A DNA stretch of 64,000 bases from Tragulus kanchil (GCA_022376925.1 JAIOJX010000026.1:252275330-252339329), one strand, 5' to 3'; shown: positions 24,747 to 37,679, counted from the stretch's first letter. The notes: a model not told the origin generated them from the letters alone. Numbers and translations are program-made.

Positions 24747-26430
24747 CTGTGCATGCAAAACAGGTCTCAAAGTCATGCAACAGCACCAATACAACCTGAA
24801 CATAAGCTATGACTTGCGAATGGAGCTACCTGCTTCACAAGCTACAAAGAACATGTAACATACCTGTAGACAATTACAGCTTTTCTCACAGTTAATATTA
24901 TATTTAACACACTAATTTCATTTCTAATGTACAGATAGCTTTAAGATATAAAAATTTCTGAAATTCATTAAGAGTATGTCAGCTTTTCTTTCAAATTCTA
25001 CTAAAAGTCTGAAATAATTATTATTTTACATTAAAACAATCATTGAAAGGTTATTTCATATAATCTTTGCTTTTTTCTGATTTTTAAAAGTAAAACATGA
25101 TCACCATAAAAAATCTAGAAAATGAGATAGATTTTAATCGATAAATATAAGCTACCTAAAGAATAAATCAGAGAAAATAACATTTTAAAAATGTTAAATG
25201 TTTTAAAATAACATTTTAAAAATCACACGTCCACTTATTTAGATTTTTTAATTCTTGAAATCTGTAATTATTATTCAGCTGATATAAATGAAACACATTA
25301 CATATAATTTTCTCTAGATGTTTATTGTGATTAAATTCAAGGTTTTAAGACAGACAGGATGGAAACTTACAATATTTCTTGAAGTACATTCTGAATATCA
25401 AAATCATGATACCAAATCTGAGCTTCATAATCTTAGTCATTAACTATCTAGTAGTTTTTTTGACTACACAGTAGTTCTTTAAGATAGGGCTATTTTTGAC
25501 TTGGACTTTTAAACATTAATTCAAAATGGGTAAGGAAATACGTGTATATTTCTAGAAGGAAAAACTGTGTAGCTTAGAAAAATTCAGCTATTTTGATACC
25601 CTCAGGGAATAAATTATCTATATAGCAAGGGTTTCCTGAATAGATGGGAGGCTATAGCAATTTTAAACATTTAAAATTTATTTTCACTATTTTGAATGGA
25701 AATAATTTTGATATATATACCACTAGACACAGAACACTAAATATAATTTGCTTTGCTCCTGATGACTTGGGGCAATTATTCTGAACATCAGTTATTATAC
25801 TATACAGTTTGATAGAGCAATGCCTTTTAGCTATTAATAGTAAGATGTTGAAAACTGCTTTCTATTCAGCTAAAAGATTACAGACTCTTGCTATGCTTTT
25901 GAATTCCTAAACATGCTTGTTGGAGTTTTCTGTATTTTCCATTGCTATCTTGTGGTTATTACATTACTGATCACAATGTATGTACTCTAGTCCCATTCCA
26001 TCAGCTTCTGAGAAAGCAGGGTGTATTAGAAATCAGAAAAAAACAGTTGCTTAAACTATTTCTACATTTAAAATTTACTTTCACTTTTGCAATGTTTTAT
26101 TTCTAAATTAAAAGTAAATATCTGACTATTAGTCTTAATGACTTTTTCTAAAAGTAAAGAACATGACTTTCAACAAATAAACTTTATGACACCTATACTG
26201 GTTGTTTAGAAGTTTTCTTTTTGTCTTATTTCCTGGGTGATTAGAATAAGCTGAATTTGCTAAGTAAGGTTCAAATAAGGTCTTACTCTGTGAGGTTAAG
26301 CTAGAAGAGAATTTCTGATGGACATATTAATTTGTGTGAGTGAGAGACTACATAAGTAAGATTTTTATTTTTATAGACTTTAAAATACATGACTATATTA
26401 CTTTAATCAGATCACATTTAAGAATTCTAC
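24747..26430 (-). other. BAZ2B intron between two 66-nt exons
   Basis: The part up to 25371 is the second copy of tandem block 23214-25371. In 25372-26430 I see unique AT-rich intron with no repeat family or gene I can name. Confidence 0.8.
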
Positions 26431-26496
26431 CTCTAAAATTTGCTGGGCTCGAAGCTCTTTTTCCATTCTGATTTGTTGTATTCTCTTAATTTTTTC
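26431..26496 (-). CDS. BAZ2B: BAZ2B exon: coiled coil (66 nt, 22 codons)
   Basis: The acceptor is TTTTCTACAG before GAAAAAATT and the donor is TTTTAGAG before GTAGAATTC. It has phase 0 at both ends. It codes EKIKRIQQIRMEKELRAQQI then LE, part of the coiled coil. It is one of three 66-nt, phase-0 exons in this stretch, each coding 22 residues. It is present once. Confidence 0.95.
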
Positions 26497-26863
26497 CTGT
26501 AGAAAAGATCAAAACAATTCACGATAATAAACTAAATATCTAGGTGAAAAGCATTTAAGTGGAATCAAATAATTTAAGATATTAGTACAAAATTATCAGA
26601 AATTACTTATAGTGGTTATAAAATTTAATTGTTTAGTTTAACATCATATATATGTTCATGTGAAATTAATATGATTTTATAAAGCTTCACAACACCATTT
26701 GTAAAATACAAATGTTAAGTAAGTACACAAAAACCAGGCAAACTAATATGACTAAATCCATATAGCCTATGGACTTTTATAAAGATTTGCAATTATCCTT
26801 ATTTTGAAGTAAATACAGGACAGAAAAAGAGAGAAACAGCCTATCAGGAATGAGAAAACCTAA

Positions 26864-29046
26864 GGCTAATCCTGAATTACTGTCATGCATTGGATACTCT
26901 TGAGCAAAGAGTAACTATTTTTGCATAAAAAAGGGAGATGTACTTGCCCTTTCTCACTAGATTATGAATAAATTAAGAATGCTTTAAAAAGTGTATGGTG
27001 ATACACAACTATAATAGATTTTTATTAACAATTTCCATAATATAATTTCTTACTTCCCATGGTAAATGACATGGTAATATTATTGACATGAAGCTTTTAA
27101 CTACTACAGTAAGACATATTCAGAAATAATCTATAATATTATCTTTAAATGATGAATTACAACACAACATTCTAGAGAATGATTCACATGGCACAATTGG
27201 TGCTTGCATTCTCTAAATTTAATGTACTAGTTACTGTTTTAGAATTTAGGATCACGTAAAGTTTGATAAAATTAAACATCATCTCATATGCTGTAAGCAC
27301 AATATTTTTTTTTTGATTTTTTTTTTGAAGTAAGCACAATATTAACAATTTCATAAACCCCTCTGAAGGTCCCAAACTGGTATTCATGATAATAACACAG
27401 TTTCCCCCCAAAACACTTAAATTTTTCTACAAGACAATTGCATTTATTGTAATATGTCCAGAGCCAATACATTTTATACTGCTGAAAATTATACTACCTA
27501 CTCCAAATTCCAGAGATAAACATTATAAATTATTATAATACAGGTTTACCTTATAATATTGGGTATCCAATTCCTGAAATGGGCTCTTTACATAAAATAT
27601 CGTACTTATCATAACAAGAGTTGAATTTTTCTTCTTTTTACATAGTAGAAAACTAGGGACTTCCCTGGCAGCCCAATTGTTAAGAGTCTGTGCTCCCAGG
27701 GCTGGGGGCATCAACTTCATCCCTGGTTGGGGAACTAAGATCCTGCATGCCCCATGGTGTGGCAAAAAAACATTCAAAAAAATTAAATTAATTTTAAGAA
27801 CCTAAAGTTCCTAAAGAGTAAATATTTTGCCTTAAATAGAAAATACAGAGCTCCCAGTCATATTCCAATGTTTTGTTCCTTCTGCTTCGTAACAGTGCTT
27901 CCACAAGCTTCCAGAATATTCCCCTTGAGGACTCTCTGGTAACACAGGCCTACAGAAGGGCTAATCCTGAATTACTGTCATGCATTGGATACTCTTGAGC
28001 AAAGAGTAACTATTTTTGCATAAAAAAGGGAGATGTACTTGCCCTTTCTCACTAGATTATGAATAAATTAAGAATGCTTTAAAAAGTGTATGGTGATACA
28101 CAACTATAATAGATTTTTATTAACAATTTCCATAATATAATTTCTTACTTCCCATGGTAAATGACATGGTAATATTATTGACATGAAGCTTTTAACTACT
28201 ACAGTAAGACATATTCAGAAATAATCTATAATATTATCTTTAAATGATGAATTACAACACAACATTCTAGAGAATGATTCACATGGCACAATTGGTGCTT
28301 GCATTCTCTAAATTTAATGTACTAGTTACTGTTTTAGAATTTAGGATCACGTAAAGTTTGATAAAATTAAACATCATCTCATATGCTGTAAGCACAATAT
28401 TTTTTTTTTGATTTTTTTTGAAGTAAGCACAATATTAACAATTTCATAAACCCCTCTGAAGGTCCCAAACTGGTATTCATGATAATAACACAGTTTCCCC
28501 CCAAAACACTTAAATTTTTCTACAAGACAATTGCATTTATTGTAATATGTCCAGAGCCAATACATTTTATACTGCTGAAAATTATACTACCTACTCCAAA
28601 TTCCAGAGATAAACATTATAAATTATTATAATACAGGTTTACCTTATAATATTGGGTATCCAATTCCTGAAATGGGCTCTTTACATAAAATATCGTACTT
28701 ATCATAACAAGAGTTGAATTTTTCTTCTTTTTACATAGTAGAAAACTAGGGACTTCCCTGGCAGCCCAATTGTTAAGAGTCTGTGCTCCCAGGGCTGGGG
28801 GCATCAACTTCATCCCTGGTTGGGGAACTAAGATCCTGCATGCCCCATGGTGTGGCAAAAAAACATTCAAAAAAATTAAATTAATTTTAAGAACCTAAAG
28901 TTCCTAAAGAGTAAATATTTTGCCTTAAATAGAAAATACAGAGCTCCCAGTCATATTCCAATGTTTTGTTCCTTCTGCTTCGTAACAGTGCTTCCACAAG
29001 CTTCCAGAATATTCCCCTTGAGGACTCTCTGGTAACACAGGCCTAC
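26864..29046. repeat. Tandem duplication 10 (period about 1094)
   Basis: 26864-27953 matches 27959-29046, with poly-T length differences near 27304-27327 and 28399-28420. It carries a CHR-type SINE twice. Confidence 0.96.
27656..27785 (+). mobile_element. CHR-type tRNA-Glu SINE
   Basis: It starts GGGACTTCCCTGGCAGCCCA, has AAGAGTCTGTGCTCCC, CATCCCTGGTTGGGGAACTA and GATCCTGCATGCC, and ends in an A-rich tail. The copy is at about 28749-28878. Confidence 0.85.
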
Positions 29047-29671
29047 TAGGTGAATAAAAAATCCAGAAGCGCATGCTCGTATTTTATTCTAGAACTAATA
29101 CTGATTTTAAAATAGGCATTACATAACTGACTATGTGAGTAGACCTAAGCTATACTTTGATTCATTTTGTTGCCAATAAGGAATAAGCTCGATGGAATTC
29201 TGAAACTAGTCTCAGGTAAGTATCTTGATGAAAATATACAATCAGCTCATTTGTATTAATGTTGCTGGGTCATTGGGACCTGCTTTTCTGAGGAACAGCA
29301 AAAGCTATTTATATTTAGGTTGTAGCCACTTTAAGACTGTAGGATTACAAAGCTGAATTTAAAATGCTGATAAGATTTGACGGATCTCTAGTCATTAGGA
29401 AACAGAATAAGCTATAAAAAAGTATAATAGAGAACAACAGTATTTCACTTTGAATGAGATATAAAACTTACTTTTACTTATACGTAATATATAGTAAACA
29501 TTTTAATAAAGTATTTCATTAAAGTAGATATTTATAAGTCAAGCTTTTCAGTGACAATTAGCAAACTAAGGAAGGAATTCAAATTTACTGCTGACTACAT
29601 TGTAAATGAGTTTACCTTGCAGTTTAGTGGTCTGTATCATCTTTTACAAACTGAGCATTTGCTTTGTCAGT

Positions 29672-29835
29672 GCTAGGTACAACTGTAGGCACTTTATATT
29701 CATCATCTCACTTAATCTCTAGATAAGGCAGTTATTTTCCATTACAGTGGCGGAAATAGACATTAAGTAATTTATCTAAGGTTACAAACTTCTTTAGTAG
29801 CAGAGTTCATATTCAACACTAGGCTGCCTGACTAC
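29672..29835 (+). mobile_element. MIR/L2-type relic
   Basis: It has GTAGGCACTTTATATTCATC, CTCACTTAATCTC, a degenerate TTTTCCATTACAG stretch and AGTAATTTATCTAAGGTTAC, ending CTAGGCTGCCTGACT. The layout is that of a diverged MIR. Confidence 0.65.
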
Positions 29836-30212
29836 AAACTAAATTCTGAATCCCATTTCCGATTCAACTCTTTCTAATCACATTGCTTTAGTCAGTACTA
29901 GAAATAACCTTAGAGCCACATCAAGTCCAACACAAGCCATTCATTTAGCAGCTATTTATATAATAACACAATTGACTTCATTTAAAGAATAGCAGTTATC
30001 CCTATCTCCTTTCTGCTTTAATAAACTATGGTAAATATATGGAGATGGGAGAGTCGTTTACATATCCCCATCTTAAATAAAGCTGAATATCTTATCATGT
30101 AATACTTAACCTATAAAGATATTAAAATAACTTCATTTACCTATATCTAATATTGAAAACTACACACAGGAGGGGTATTATAGATATACAATAGAATGCT
30201 GCTGAAGCGATG

Positions 30213-30539
30213 CTTTTTTCATTTTGTTACACCATAGTTGGCTCTGAACCTGCATCCATAAACTCTACCATCCATGGATCAAAGATACTCAGGAAAAAAA
30301 AAATTCCAGGAAGTTCTAAAAAAGCAAAACTTGCATTTGCCTCATACTGGCAACTATTTATATAGCCTTTACATCATAACCATTATAAGTAACCAAGAGA
30401 GGATTTAAAGTATACGAGAGGGTGTGGATAGGTTATATGCAAATCCTACATAATTTTACATAAGAGACTTGCATCTGTAGATTCTGATACCCATGGGGAA
30501 TCCTAGAACCTATCCCTTGTGGATACTGAGGGACGACTT
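30213..30539 (-). mobile_element. MER2-type (Tigger/Tc-Mar) DNA transposon relic
   Basis: The minus strand starts GTCGTCCCTCAGTATCCACA and includes ATTTGCATATAACCTATCCA, CCTCTCGTATACTTTAAATC and the terminal GGATCAAAGATA/CCATCCATGG region. It matches the MER2 order as I recall it. It is non-coding. The copy at about 31349-31675 comes from tandem block 11. Confidence 0.75.
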
Positions 30540-30700
30540 CAGGAATCTTTTAGCGACTATGAAAGCAATCACAAGCAACAGAACAAACCTTATTCTATAT
30601 AATTTGAAGGTAAATATTTTACTAGTATTTCACATGCTTTAGGACAATAAGCTTTTCTTATTAAAATCTGAATACTTAAGTAATAGCCTTCATTTACTGA

Positions 30701-30913
30701 TGTGCATGCATGCTCAATTGCTAGTCGTACCCAACTCTCTGTAATCCCATGGACTGCAGCCTGCCAGGCTCCTCTGCCCATGGGATTATCCAGGCAAAAA
30801 TACTGGAGTGGGTTGCTATGCTCTTCTCCAGGGGATCTTCCTGACCCACAAATTAAACCTGAGTCTCCTACACTGGCAGGCAGATTCTTTACCACTAAGC
30901 TAACTAGAAACCC
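30701..30913 (-). mobile_element. Bov-tA type SINE
   Basis: It has GCTCAATTGCTAGTCGTACC, GACTGCAGCCTGCCAGGCTC, TGGAGTGGGTTGC and CTTCTCCAGGGGATCTTCC. The end is degraded (CTAGAAACCC). The copy is at about 31837-32049. Confidence 0.9.
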
Positions 30914-32302
30914 TTCACTCACTGATATATTAACTGAAAAAGTTAATTCATGATGTCAACTTGTACTCAAAGTCTATCAGGATATTCAAAGAATTTAGAC
31001 AATTTGTTTGGTAATCAATTCTTTAAAAAAACTTGGAAGTAGAAGACTTAGTTTTAAAATGAGGTGAATTTTAATTCATGAAAGAGAACAACTTTCTAAT
31101 ATGATACATAACATTAATGTGAAATACTTATTTCAGAAATCAAAATGATAACATTTTAAAATTATGGTAAATATATGGAGATGGGAGAGTCGTTTACATA
31201 TCCCCATCTTAAATAAAGCTGAATATCTTATCATGTAATACTTAACCTATAAAGATATTAAAATAACTTCATTTACCTATATCTAATATTGAAAACTACA
31301 CACAGGAGGGGTATTATAGATATACAATAGAATGCTGCTGAAGCGATGCTTTTTTCATTTTGTTACACCATAGTTGGCTCTGAACCTGCATCCATAAACT
31401 CTACCATCCATGGATCAAAGATACTCAGGAAAAAAAAAATTCCAGGAAGTTCTAAAAAAGCAAAACTTGCATTTGCCTCATACTGGCAACTATTTATATA
31501 GCCTTTACATCATAACCATTATAAGTAACCAAGAGAGGATTTAAAGTATACGAGAGGGTGTGGATAGGTTATATGCAAATCCTACATAATTTTACATAAG
31601 AGACTTGCATCTGTAGATTCTGATACCCATGGGGAATCCTAGAACCTATCCCTTGTGGATACTGAGGGACGACTTCAGGAATCTTTTAGCGACTATGAAA
31701 GCAATCACAAGCAACAGAACAAACCTTATTCTATATAATTTGAAGGTAAATATTTTACTAGTATTTCACATGCTTTAGGACAATAAGCTTTTCTTATTAA
31801 AATCTGAATACTTAAGTAATAGCCTTCATTTACTGATGTGCATGCATGCTCAATTGCTAGTCGTACCCAACTCTCTGTAATCCCATGGACTGCAGCCTGC
31901 CAGGCTCCTCTGCCCATGGGATTATCCAGGCAAAAATACTGGAGTGGGTTGCTATGCTCTTCTCCAGGGGATCTTCCTGACCCACAAATTAAACCTGAGT
32001 CTCCTACACTGGCAGGCAGATTCTTTACCACTAAGCTAACTAGAAACCCTTCACTCACTGATATATTAACTGAAAAAGTTAATTCATGATGTCAACTTGT
32101 ACTCAAAGTCTATCAGGATATTCAAAGAATTTAGACAATTTGTTTGGTAATCAATTCTTTAAAAAAACTTGGAAGTAGAAGACTTAGTTTTAAAATGAGG
32201 TGAATTTTAATTCATGAAAGAGAACAACTTTCTAATATGATACATAACATTAATGTGAAATACTTATTTCAGAAATCAAAATGAAAATAACGTACGTTAT
32301 TT

Positions 32303-32505
32303 ATTGTTTAAACATTATGCCTGACTCTTCTGTGACCCCATGGACTATAACCCACCAGTCTCCTCTGTTCTTGGGATTCTCCAGGCAAGAATAATGGAGT
32401 GGGTTGCCATTTTCTTTTGCACAGGATCTTCCAGACTCATGGATTGAATTCATGTCTCCTGCTTTGGCAGGTGGGTTCTTCACTACTGAGTCCCCTGGGA
32501 AGCCC
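32303..32505 (-). mobile_element. Bov-tA type SINE
   Basis: It has ATGCCTGACTCTTCTGTGAC, GGACTATAACCCACCAG, CAGGCAAGAATAATGGAGTG and the end CCCCTGGGAAGCCC. It lies close to the donor of the 62-nt BAZ2B exon. Confidence 0.88.
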
Positions 32506-32576
32506 AATGCACATACAGAAATATACTCCGAGACAATGTCTGTATTTTAAAAATCATTTCCAATGAATAAACATAC

Positions 32577-32638
32577 CTGTTGTTTCATAATCTTTATCTG
32601 TTCTTTTTGTTTTCGCTTCTCCTCAGCAGCCATTATTG
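32577..32638 (-). CDS. BAZ2B: BAZ2B exon: coiled coil (62 nt)
   Basis: The acceptor is TTCATCATAG before CAATAATGG and the donor is AAACAACAG before GTATGTTT. Two bases complete Ala, and 20 codons follow: IMAAEEKRKQKEQIKIMKQQ. This continues the Lys/Glu/Gln-rich helix. It lies 112 bp from the preceding exon, making the shortest intron in this part of the gene. A Bov-tA type SINE (about 32303-32505) lies 72 bp past the donor. It is present once. Confidence 0.95.
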
Positions 32639-32750
32639 CTATGATGAAAAGTCAAAGCATAGATATCATCAGAAAAGGAACAAAGAAGATATGCCTCTTA
32701 TGAGTTACCCAATAGTCACTCTTCAGGTTGATAGTATTTAAATCACGCAC

Positions 32751-32843
32751 CTTGTTGTTTTTTAGCTTCTTTGGCAACCCGAGCCTGTTCCTGCTTTTGC
32801 AGTTTTCTCAAAAGCTTTATCTGTGCGGCTTGTCTGGCTATTT
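32751..32843 (-). CDS. BAZ2B: BAZ2B exon: coiled coil (93 nt)
   Basis: The acceptor is GATTTTCAG before AAATAGCC and the donor is AACAACAAG before GTGCGTG. Two bases complete Glu, 30 codons follow, and one base is left. It codes IARQAAQIKLLRKLQKQEQA then RVAKEAKKQQ, a highly charged helical segment typical of the BAZ2 coiled coil. It is followed after only 112 bp by the next exon, and is present once. The GTGCGT donor is weaker than its neighbours. Confidence 0.95.
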
Positions 32844-33474
32844 CTGAAAATCACAAAATTTGAAGGAATGTCATTAACAACTATACAGAACTGCTCACTC
32901 TAAAACAGTAACTGTGAAACTGGCATCATCATGAAGGACATGCTTTTTAAGAAAACTGCCAAACATTAGATACTAAGTAGGAAAATGACAAAAAAAAATG
33001 TCTTATGCACTTTCCATAAAAACTGCCAAATTTTTCATAAAATATGATCTCACATACAGAATAAGATGATGCCTCTCTTAATCCTCATTACAGAGGCTAA
33101 TATAAAACCTTTTTTTTTCTCCCACATTTTGTGTAATCTTTACTTAGCAGGAAAGTAACTGCAGGAAAGTAAGAAAAATGATTTACCTTCAGTTTTAAAA
33201 GTATACATATAACAAACTCTATAGAAAAAGAATCTAGAATAAAGTTCCCCAAACTAAATATTTTAATCAGCTATATAATAACAAGGTTTCTGAATCTATT
33301 GATACTGTGATTTGCGAAGTAAAGAGACTAAAATCTCCTAAATAAAAAGAGAATGTTAATGTTTTTTAGGACAACCTACTTCTCGTACTTTTTAAGGGCA
33401 GATGCATGAAACTGGGTTAGAGAAACATAATCAACAGTCCCAATTCCTCATTCTTCCCTCTATCTGTGCCATTT

Positions 33475-33862
33475 ATAATGTGACCTTGTGGTCACTAGCA
33501 GTGCGTGGAATACATTTTCTTGTCCCTTGATTTTGAGTTTACCCATGTGATCTTCTTTGGTCAACAGAATGTTAGCAGTGTGACGCAAGCAGAAGTCTGA
33601 AAGTATACTTGAACTCTTTCTACTTTTATTCATATGCCTTTCTCTTTACTATGAGGACATATTCAGCCCAGGCTGCTGGGGATAGGGAGCTAGTTGACTC
33701 CACAAATGAGAAACAGCCCCGCCATGATGAGCAGAGATGCCTGACTTACCACCAGTTGATTACATCTGCACGGACAATTAATGCTTAATGTTCTATGCCA
33801 CTGAGGTTTTGTGGATGGTTGTTTCCCAGTGTTATTATTGCAACAGGTAACTGATACAGAAG
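33475..33862 (+). mobile_element. MLT1-type LTR relic (ERVL-MaLR)
   Basis: It has TTTGGTCAACAGAATGTTAG, AGCAGTGTGACGCAAGCAGA, TTAATGCTTAATGTT and the end GCAACAGGTAACTGATACAG. These are the typical blocks of MLT1 solitary LTRs. It is an old, non-coding remnant with no internal retroviral sequence seen. Confidence 0.75.
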
Positions 33863-34059
33863 GCATGTAATGTCATGTTTTCTTCTGGTTGCAAACTTGA
33901 TTGAAGTGGTGTACCATATTTTCATTCATAAAATCATTTTAGAAAATACCACTTTACATTACACATTGTTTTCAATCTTACAGCAGATAAAGAATTTTAA
34001 GAAATCTATATATTAAATTCACCAATAATGAATATGATCAGGCAACCTCTGAATTACCT

Positions 34060-34235
34060 GAGCTCTACTAATAACTTCTACCATTTGCTGAACCATTAAA
34101 ATTCCATGATTTTGTTTAATCTTCATAACAACCTTAAGAAATAGTTAGCTTATGTGCCCCACTTATAAAATGAAACTAAGGCTCACAGAGCTAAGATACA
34201 TACACGGGACTTTCTGACTTCAGTCCATGTTACTA
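34060..34235 (+). mobile_element. MIR-type relic
   Basis: It has TTAATCTTCATAACAACCTT, CACTTATAAAATGAAACTAA and GGCTCACAGAGCTAAG. The layout is MIR-like; it is diverged. Confidence 0.6.
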
Positions 34236-34736
34236 CTTCTAAAACTCTTAAAGAAATTTGAATACCTGGAGATTTTAGAAAGAAACCTAACTCTATAACT
34301 GTCCATGTAACAGCTGAGATGAAGTTGTTTATTATGGCTGATTTTGTATCATTAAGACTTAAAAAAGGAGGAGAAGCTATAAGAGGGTTTGATTTTATCT
34401 AGGAGACAAAATACTAATGAAACATGAAATAGAAGCTGATGATAGTATATACCTCCAACTTTCCCATAATTTTTAATATTAAGAAGTTTTGTGTATCATT
34501 GACAATGTCTGAGCCACAAAAAAGGATCCTCATTAAATACTCTGGAAATCAAAATGAATAAGCTGGCCTGCAGAATTAGTAAGTTCTGATAATAATACAT
34601 TTTAAAGACACTGCTTTCATCTATGATGATCCAAATAAACAATTATTTAACATTTAAAAATTGAAGGCTTTCACTAAACTCTGCGATAAAGACTAAAGTC
34701 TGCCATAAAATGTAAAGGTGAGTTAAGTACCTAAAA

Positions 34737-34756
34737 TATATATATATATATATATT
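34737..34756. repeat. TA dinucleotide microsatellite
   Basis: About ten TA units. It is a short simple repeat in the intron. Confidence 0.9.
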
Positions 34757-35809
34757 TCCTAAAAAATGTAGCATAAGTATAATGCTTTGTTCCCAATTAA
34801 ACTGATGCTCTCTAATAGAAGTCTACCCTTAAATGAGGAAATCTGATCACATACATAGGTGTATTTTTATACATGACTGTATCAGTCAATTTCAAACTCC
34901 ATACAAATTCACAGTAATTTTTAAGTTTCAAATCATAGAAAAACCCATAAAGCTCAAATTATATCTTTTCACTTTAGCAAGTAAGATACAATTTGAATTA
35001 ACTGTATAAAATTTATACAGCTTGACTTCTATGTTATGAACAATTGGAGAAAATATGCAAAAAAGAAATTAACAGAATTATGGAGGAAGAATGAGTTGGA
35101 GACTTAGAAAATTCATTCAGGCTCTAAGGGATAAACTGTTCTCAATATTTTTTCTTTTATTTGGTCTATAATTGTTGAATACATTATCTATTATAATGAA
35201 CATTTGAAATATTAATTTGAAAAATACCTTTCATGGATGAAGGATTTGTAAATTTTAAAGATAAAAATTTATTTTCACTTTGAATTAGAGATATTTTACA
35301 TAAACCACATTTCTTTGATTTATAAAATACATTTTTAAACATTTGAATGTGTCTAAAAATTGGCAATACTTTGCTTTCTTAGTGGAACATCTGAAATAGC
35401 AGGGTTTTGTATATACTAGGGCATCTCAGATTCTATAATGTATGAAATGGACAAGTGCTATTAGATATCGCAGAACATCTGAGAGATGAACGGTATTGAC
35501 CAACTAAGAAACAGTTTATTTAGACGTGTGGAAAGGTTCTTTTTTTCTTTAATAATCAGACTTTGTCAGATTCTTATCTGTATTCTTTTCACAATGTTTG
35601 AAAGTACAAAGTTTGCGTTTACTTTACTGTTCTGAATCTTTCTTCAAATTAAGTCTAGTTGTTTAGCCTAGTTGAGTCCTTGTCAATGATAATATATAAC
35701 AGAATCTTACAGAATCCCCCTCAGAATAACATGAAAAATATTTAACTAACATACTAGGGCAGATAAAAACGTATACAACATTAAGTTAAATACCAGGCTG
35801 TTAACCTAC

Positions 35810-36118
35810 ATGCCTACAGGTGGAAGTATGAATTAGTACAATCTTTTTGGAGACAATATTTGTCAAATATTTACCAAAAGTGAAAATGAATATACTCTTT
35901 GATTCAGAGATTCTGACTCTAGGATTTCATACTATAGGCACATCTTTAGAAGAATGCAAAGATATATGCAATATGTAATTACTGTAGTATCACTTGTGAT
36001 AGTAAAGATCAGATATAGCTACAATAGCAATCAAAAGAAGACTAAATAAATGAAGTATGGTAGAATCGTACATAGTTTCACTTACTATTCAGCCATTAAA
36101 AGAATATAGTTGATTTTA
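35810..36118 (+). mobile_element. Outermost, oldest L1 of the nest (left part)
   Basis: This is diverged L1 ORF2 3'-end sequence: TAGTACAATCTTTTTGGAGA, CCTTTGATTCAG-like blocks, and TTCAGCCATTAAAAGAATAT. It breaks at 36118, where the middle L1 was inserted, and resumes after 40622 with GTACGTACACTATAAGCC and similar L1 3'-end sequence, up to about 41100 with a Bov-tA SINE inside. Confidence 0.65.
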
Positions 36119-37679
36119 CAATACACAGAAATCACTCGCATTCCTATATACAAACAATGAAAAATCAGAAAAAGAAATCAAAGATGCAATCCCTTTCACC
36201 ACTGCAACCAAAAGAATAAAATATCTAGGAATAAACCTACCCAAAGAAACAAAAGAACTGTACAAAGAAAATTACAAGACACTCATGAAAGAAATTAAAG
36301 AAGACTTAAACAGATGGAGAGATATTCCATGTTCCTGGGTCGGGAGAATCAATATTGTGAAAACGACCATACTACGAAGTATAATTTACAGATTCAGTGT
36401 GATCCCTATCAAACTATCAATGACATTCTTCACAGAACTAGACCAAAGAATAACATATGGAAACACAAAAGACCTCAAATAGCCAAAGCAATCCTGAGGA
36501 AGAAGCATGGAGCTGGAGGGATCAGCCTCCCTAACTTCAGACTCTACTACAAAGCAACAGTCATCAAGACAGTATGATATTGGCACAAAAACAGAAATGT
36601 AGACCAAAGGAACAAGATATAGAACCAAGAGATAAACCCATGCACCTATGGGTACCTTATTTTTGACAAAGGAGGTGAAACTATAAAATGAGACAAAGAC
36701 AGCCTCTTCAACAAATGGTGCTGGGAAAACTGGACAGCTACATGCAGAAGAATGAAGTTGGAACATTCCCTGACACCATACACAAAGATCAACTCAAAGT
36801 GGATTAAAGACCTAAATGTATGGTAGAATCCATACCATCAAACTCTTAGAGGAGAATATAGGCGAAACATTCACGGAAATAAATGAAAGCAAGATCTTCT
36901 ATGATCCGCCTACTAGAATAGTGGAACTATATGGGACCTAATGAAACTTAAAAGCTTCTGTACAGCAAAAGAAACCACAAAAAAGGTGAACAGACAACCC
37001 ACAGAGTGGGAGAAAAATAATAGCAAATGAAACAACAAAGAATTAATCTCCAAAATCTACAAGCAACACAGACAACTCAACACCAGAAAAATGAACAACC
37101 CAATCAAAAAATGGGAAAAAGACCTAAAGAGACATCTCTCCAAAGACGACATACAGATGGCCCAAAAGCACATGAAATGATGCTTACCCTCGCTTATTAT
37201 TAGAGAAATGCAAATCAAAACTACAATGAGATATCACCTCACACCCGTCAGAATGGCCATCATCAACAAATCGACAGACAATAAATGCTGGAGAGGCTGC
37301 GGAGAAAAGGGAACACTCCTGCATTGCTGGTGGGAATGCAAATTGATACAGCTGCTATGGAAGACAGTATGGAGACTTCTTAAAAAACTAAAAATAGAAG
37401 CACCATATGACCTAGCAATCCCACTATTAGGCTTAAACCCTGATGAAATCAAAATTGAAAGAGGCACCTGTACCCCAATGTGCACTGCTCTCTGTACAAT
37501 AGCTAGGATATGGAAGCAACCTAGATGCCCATCGACAAATGAATGGATAAAAAAAACTCTGGTACATATACACAATGGAGTACTTCTCAGCTGTAAAAAG
37601 AAATGCAGAAGAATCAGCCCTAATGAGGTGGATGGATCTAGAACCTATTATAAAAAATGAAGTCAAAAAGAGAAAGACA
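36119..37679 (+). mobile_element. Middle L1 of the nest, 5'-truncated, left part
   Basis: It starts inside ORF2 (INIQKS-like region) and runs to the ORF2 end, with stops and frameshifts. The 37208-37660 stretch is still open and reads [37 protein letters not shown], typical of the L1 ORF2 C-terminal Cys region. The target-site repeat AATAT(A/G)GTTGATTTTA occurs at about 36103-36118 and 40623-40638. It is interrupted at 37679 by the inner L1. Confidence 0.9.

Larger units (their letters stand above)
23214..25371. repeat. Tandem duplication 9 (period 1084), duplicates a BAZ2B exon
   Basis: 23214-24297 matches 24298-25371. Unlike most pairs there is a mid-block difference: a 25-bp unit is doubled at 23707-23756 in the first copy and single in the second. 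Confidence 0.96.
30027..32285. repeat. Tandem duplication 11 (period 1136)
   Basis: 30027 to about 31149 matches 31163-32285, with a short spacer. It carries a MER2-type relic and a Bov-tA SINE twice. Confidence 0.96.
26497..32576 (-). other. BAZ2B intron with two tandem blocks
   Basis: It holds tandem blocks 26864-29046 and 30027-32285, a CHR-type SINE, a MIR at about 29672-29835, a MER2-type relic and two Bov-tA SINE loci. I see nothing I can name in 26497-27640 and 29047-29670. Confidence 0.8.

Noticed and set aside
33475..33862. Retroviral coding sequence beside the MLT1-type LTR
   Set aside because: Only LTR-like sequence is seen; no internal retroviral reading frame is present.
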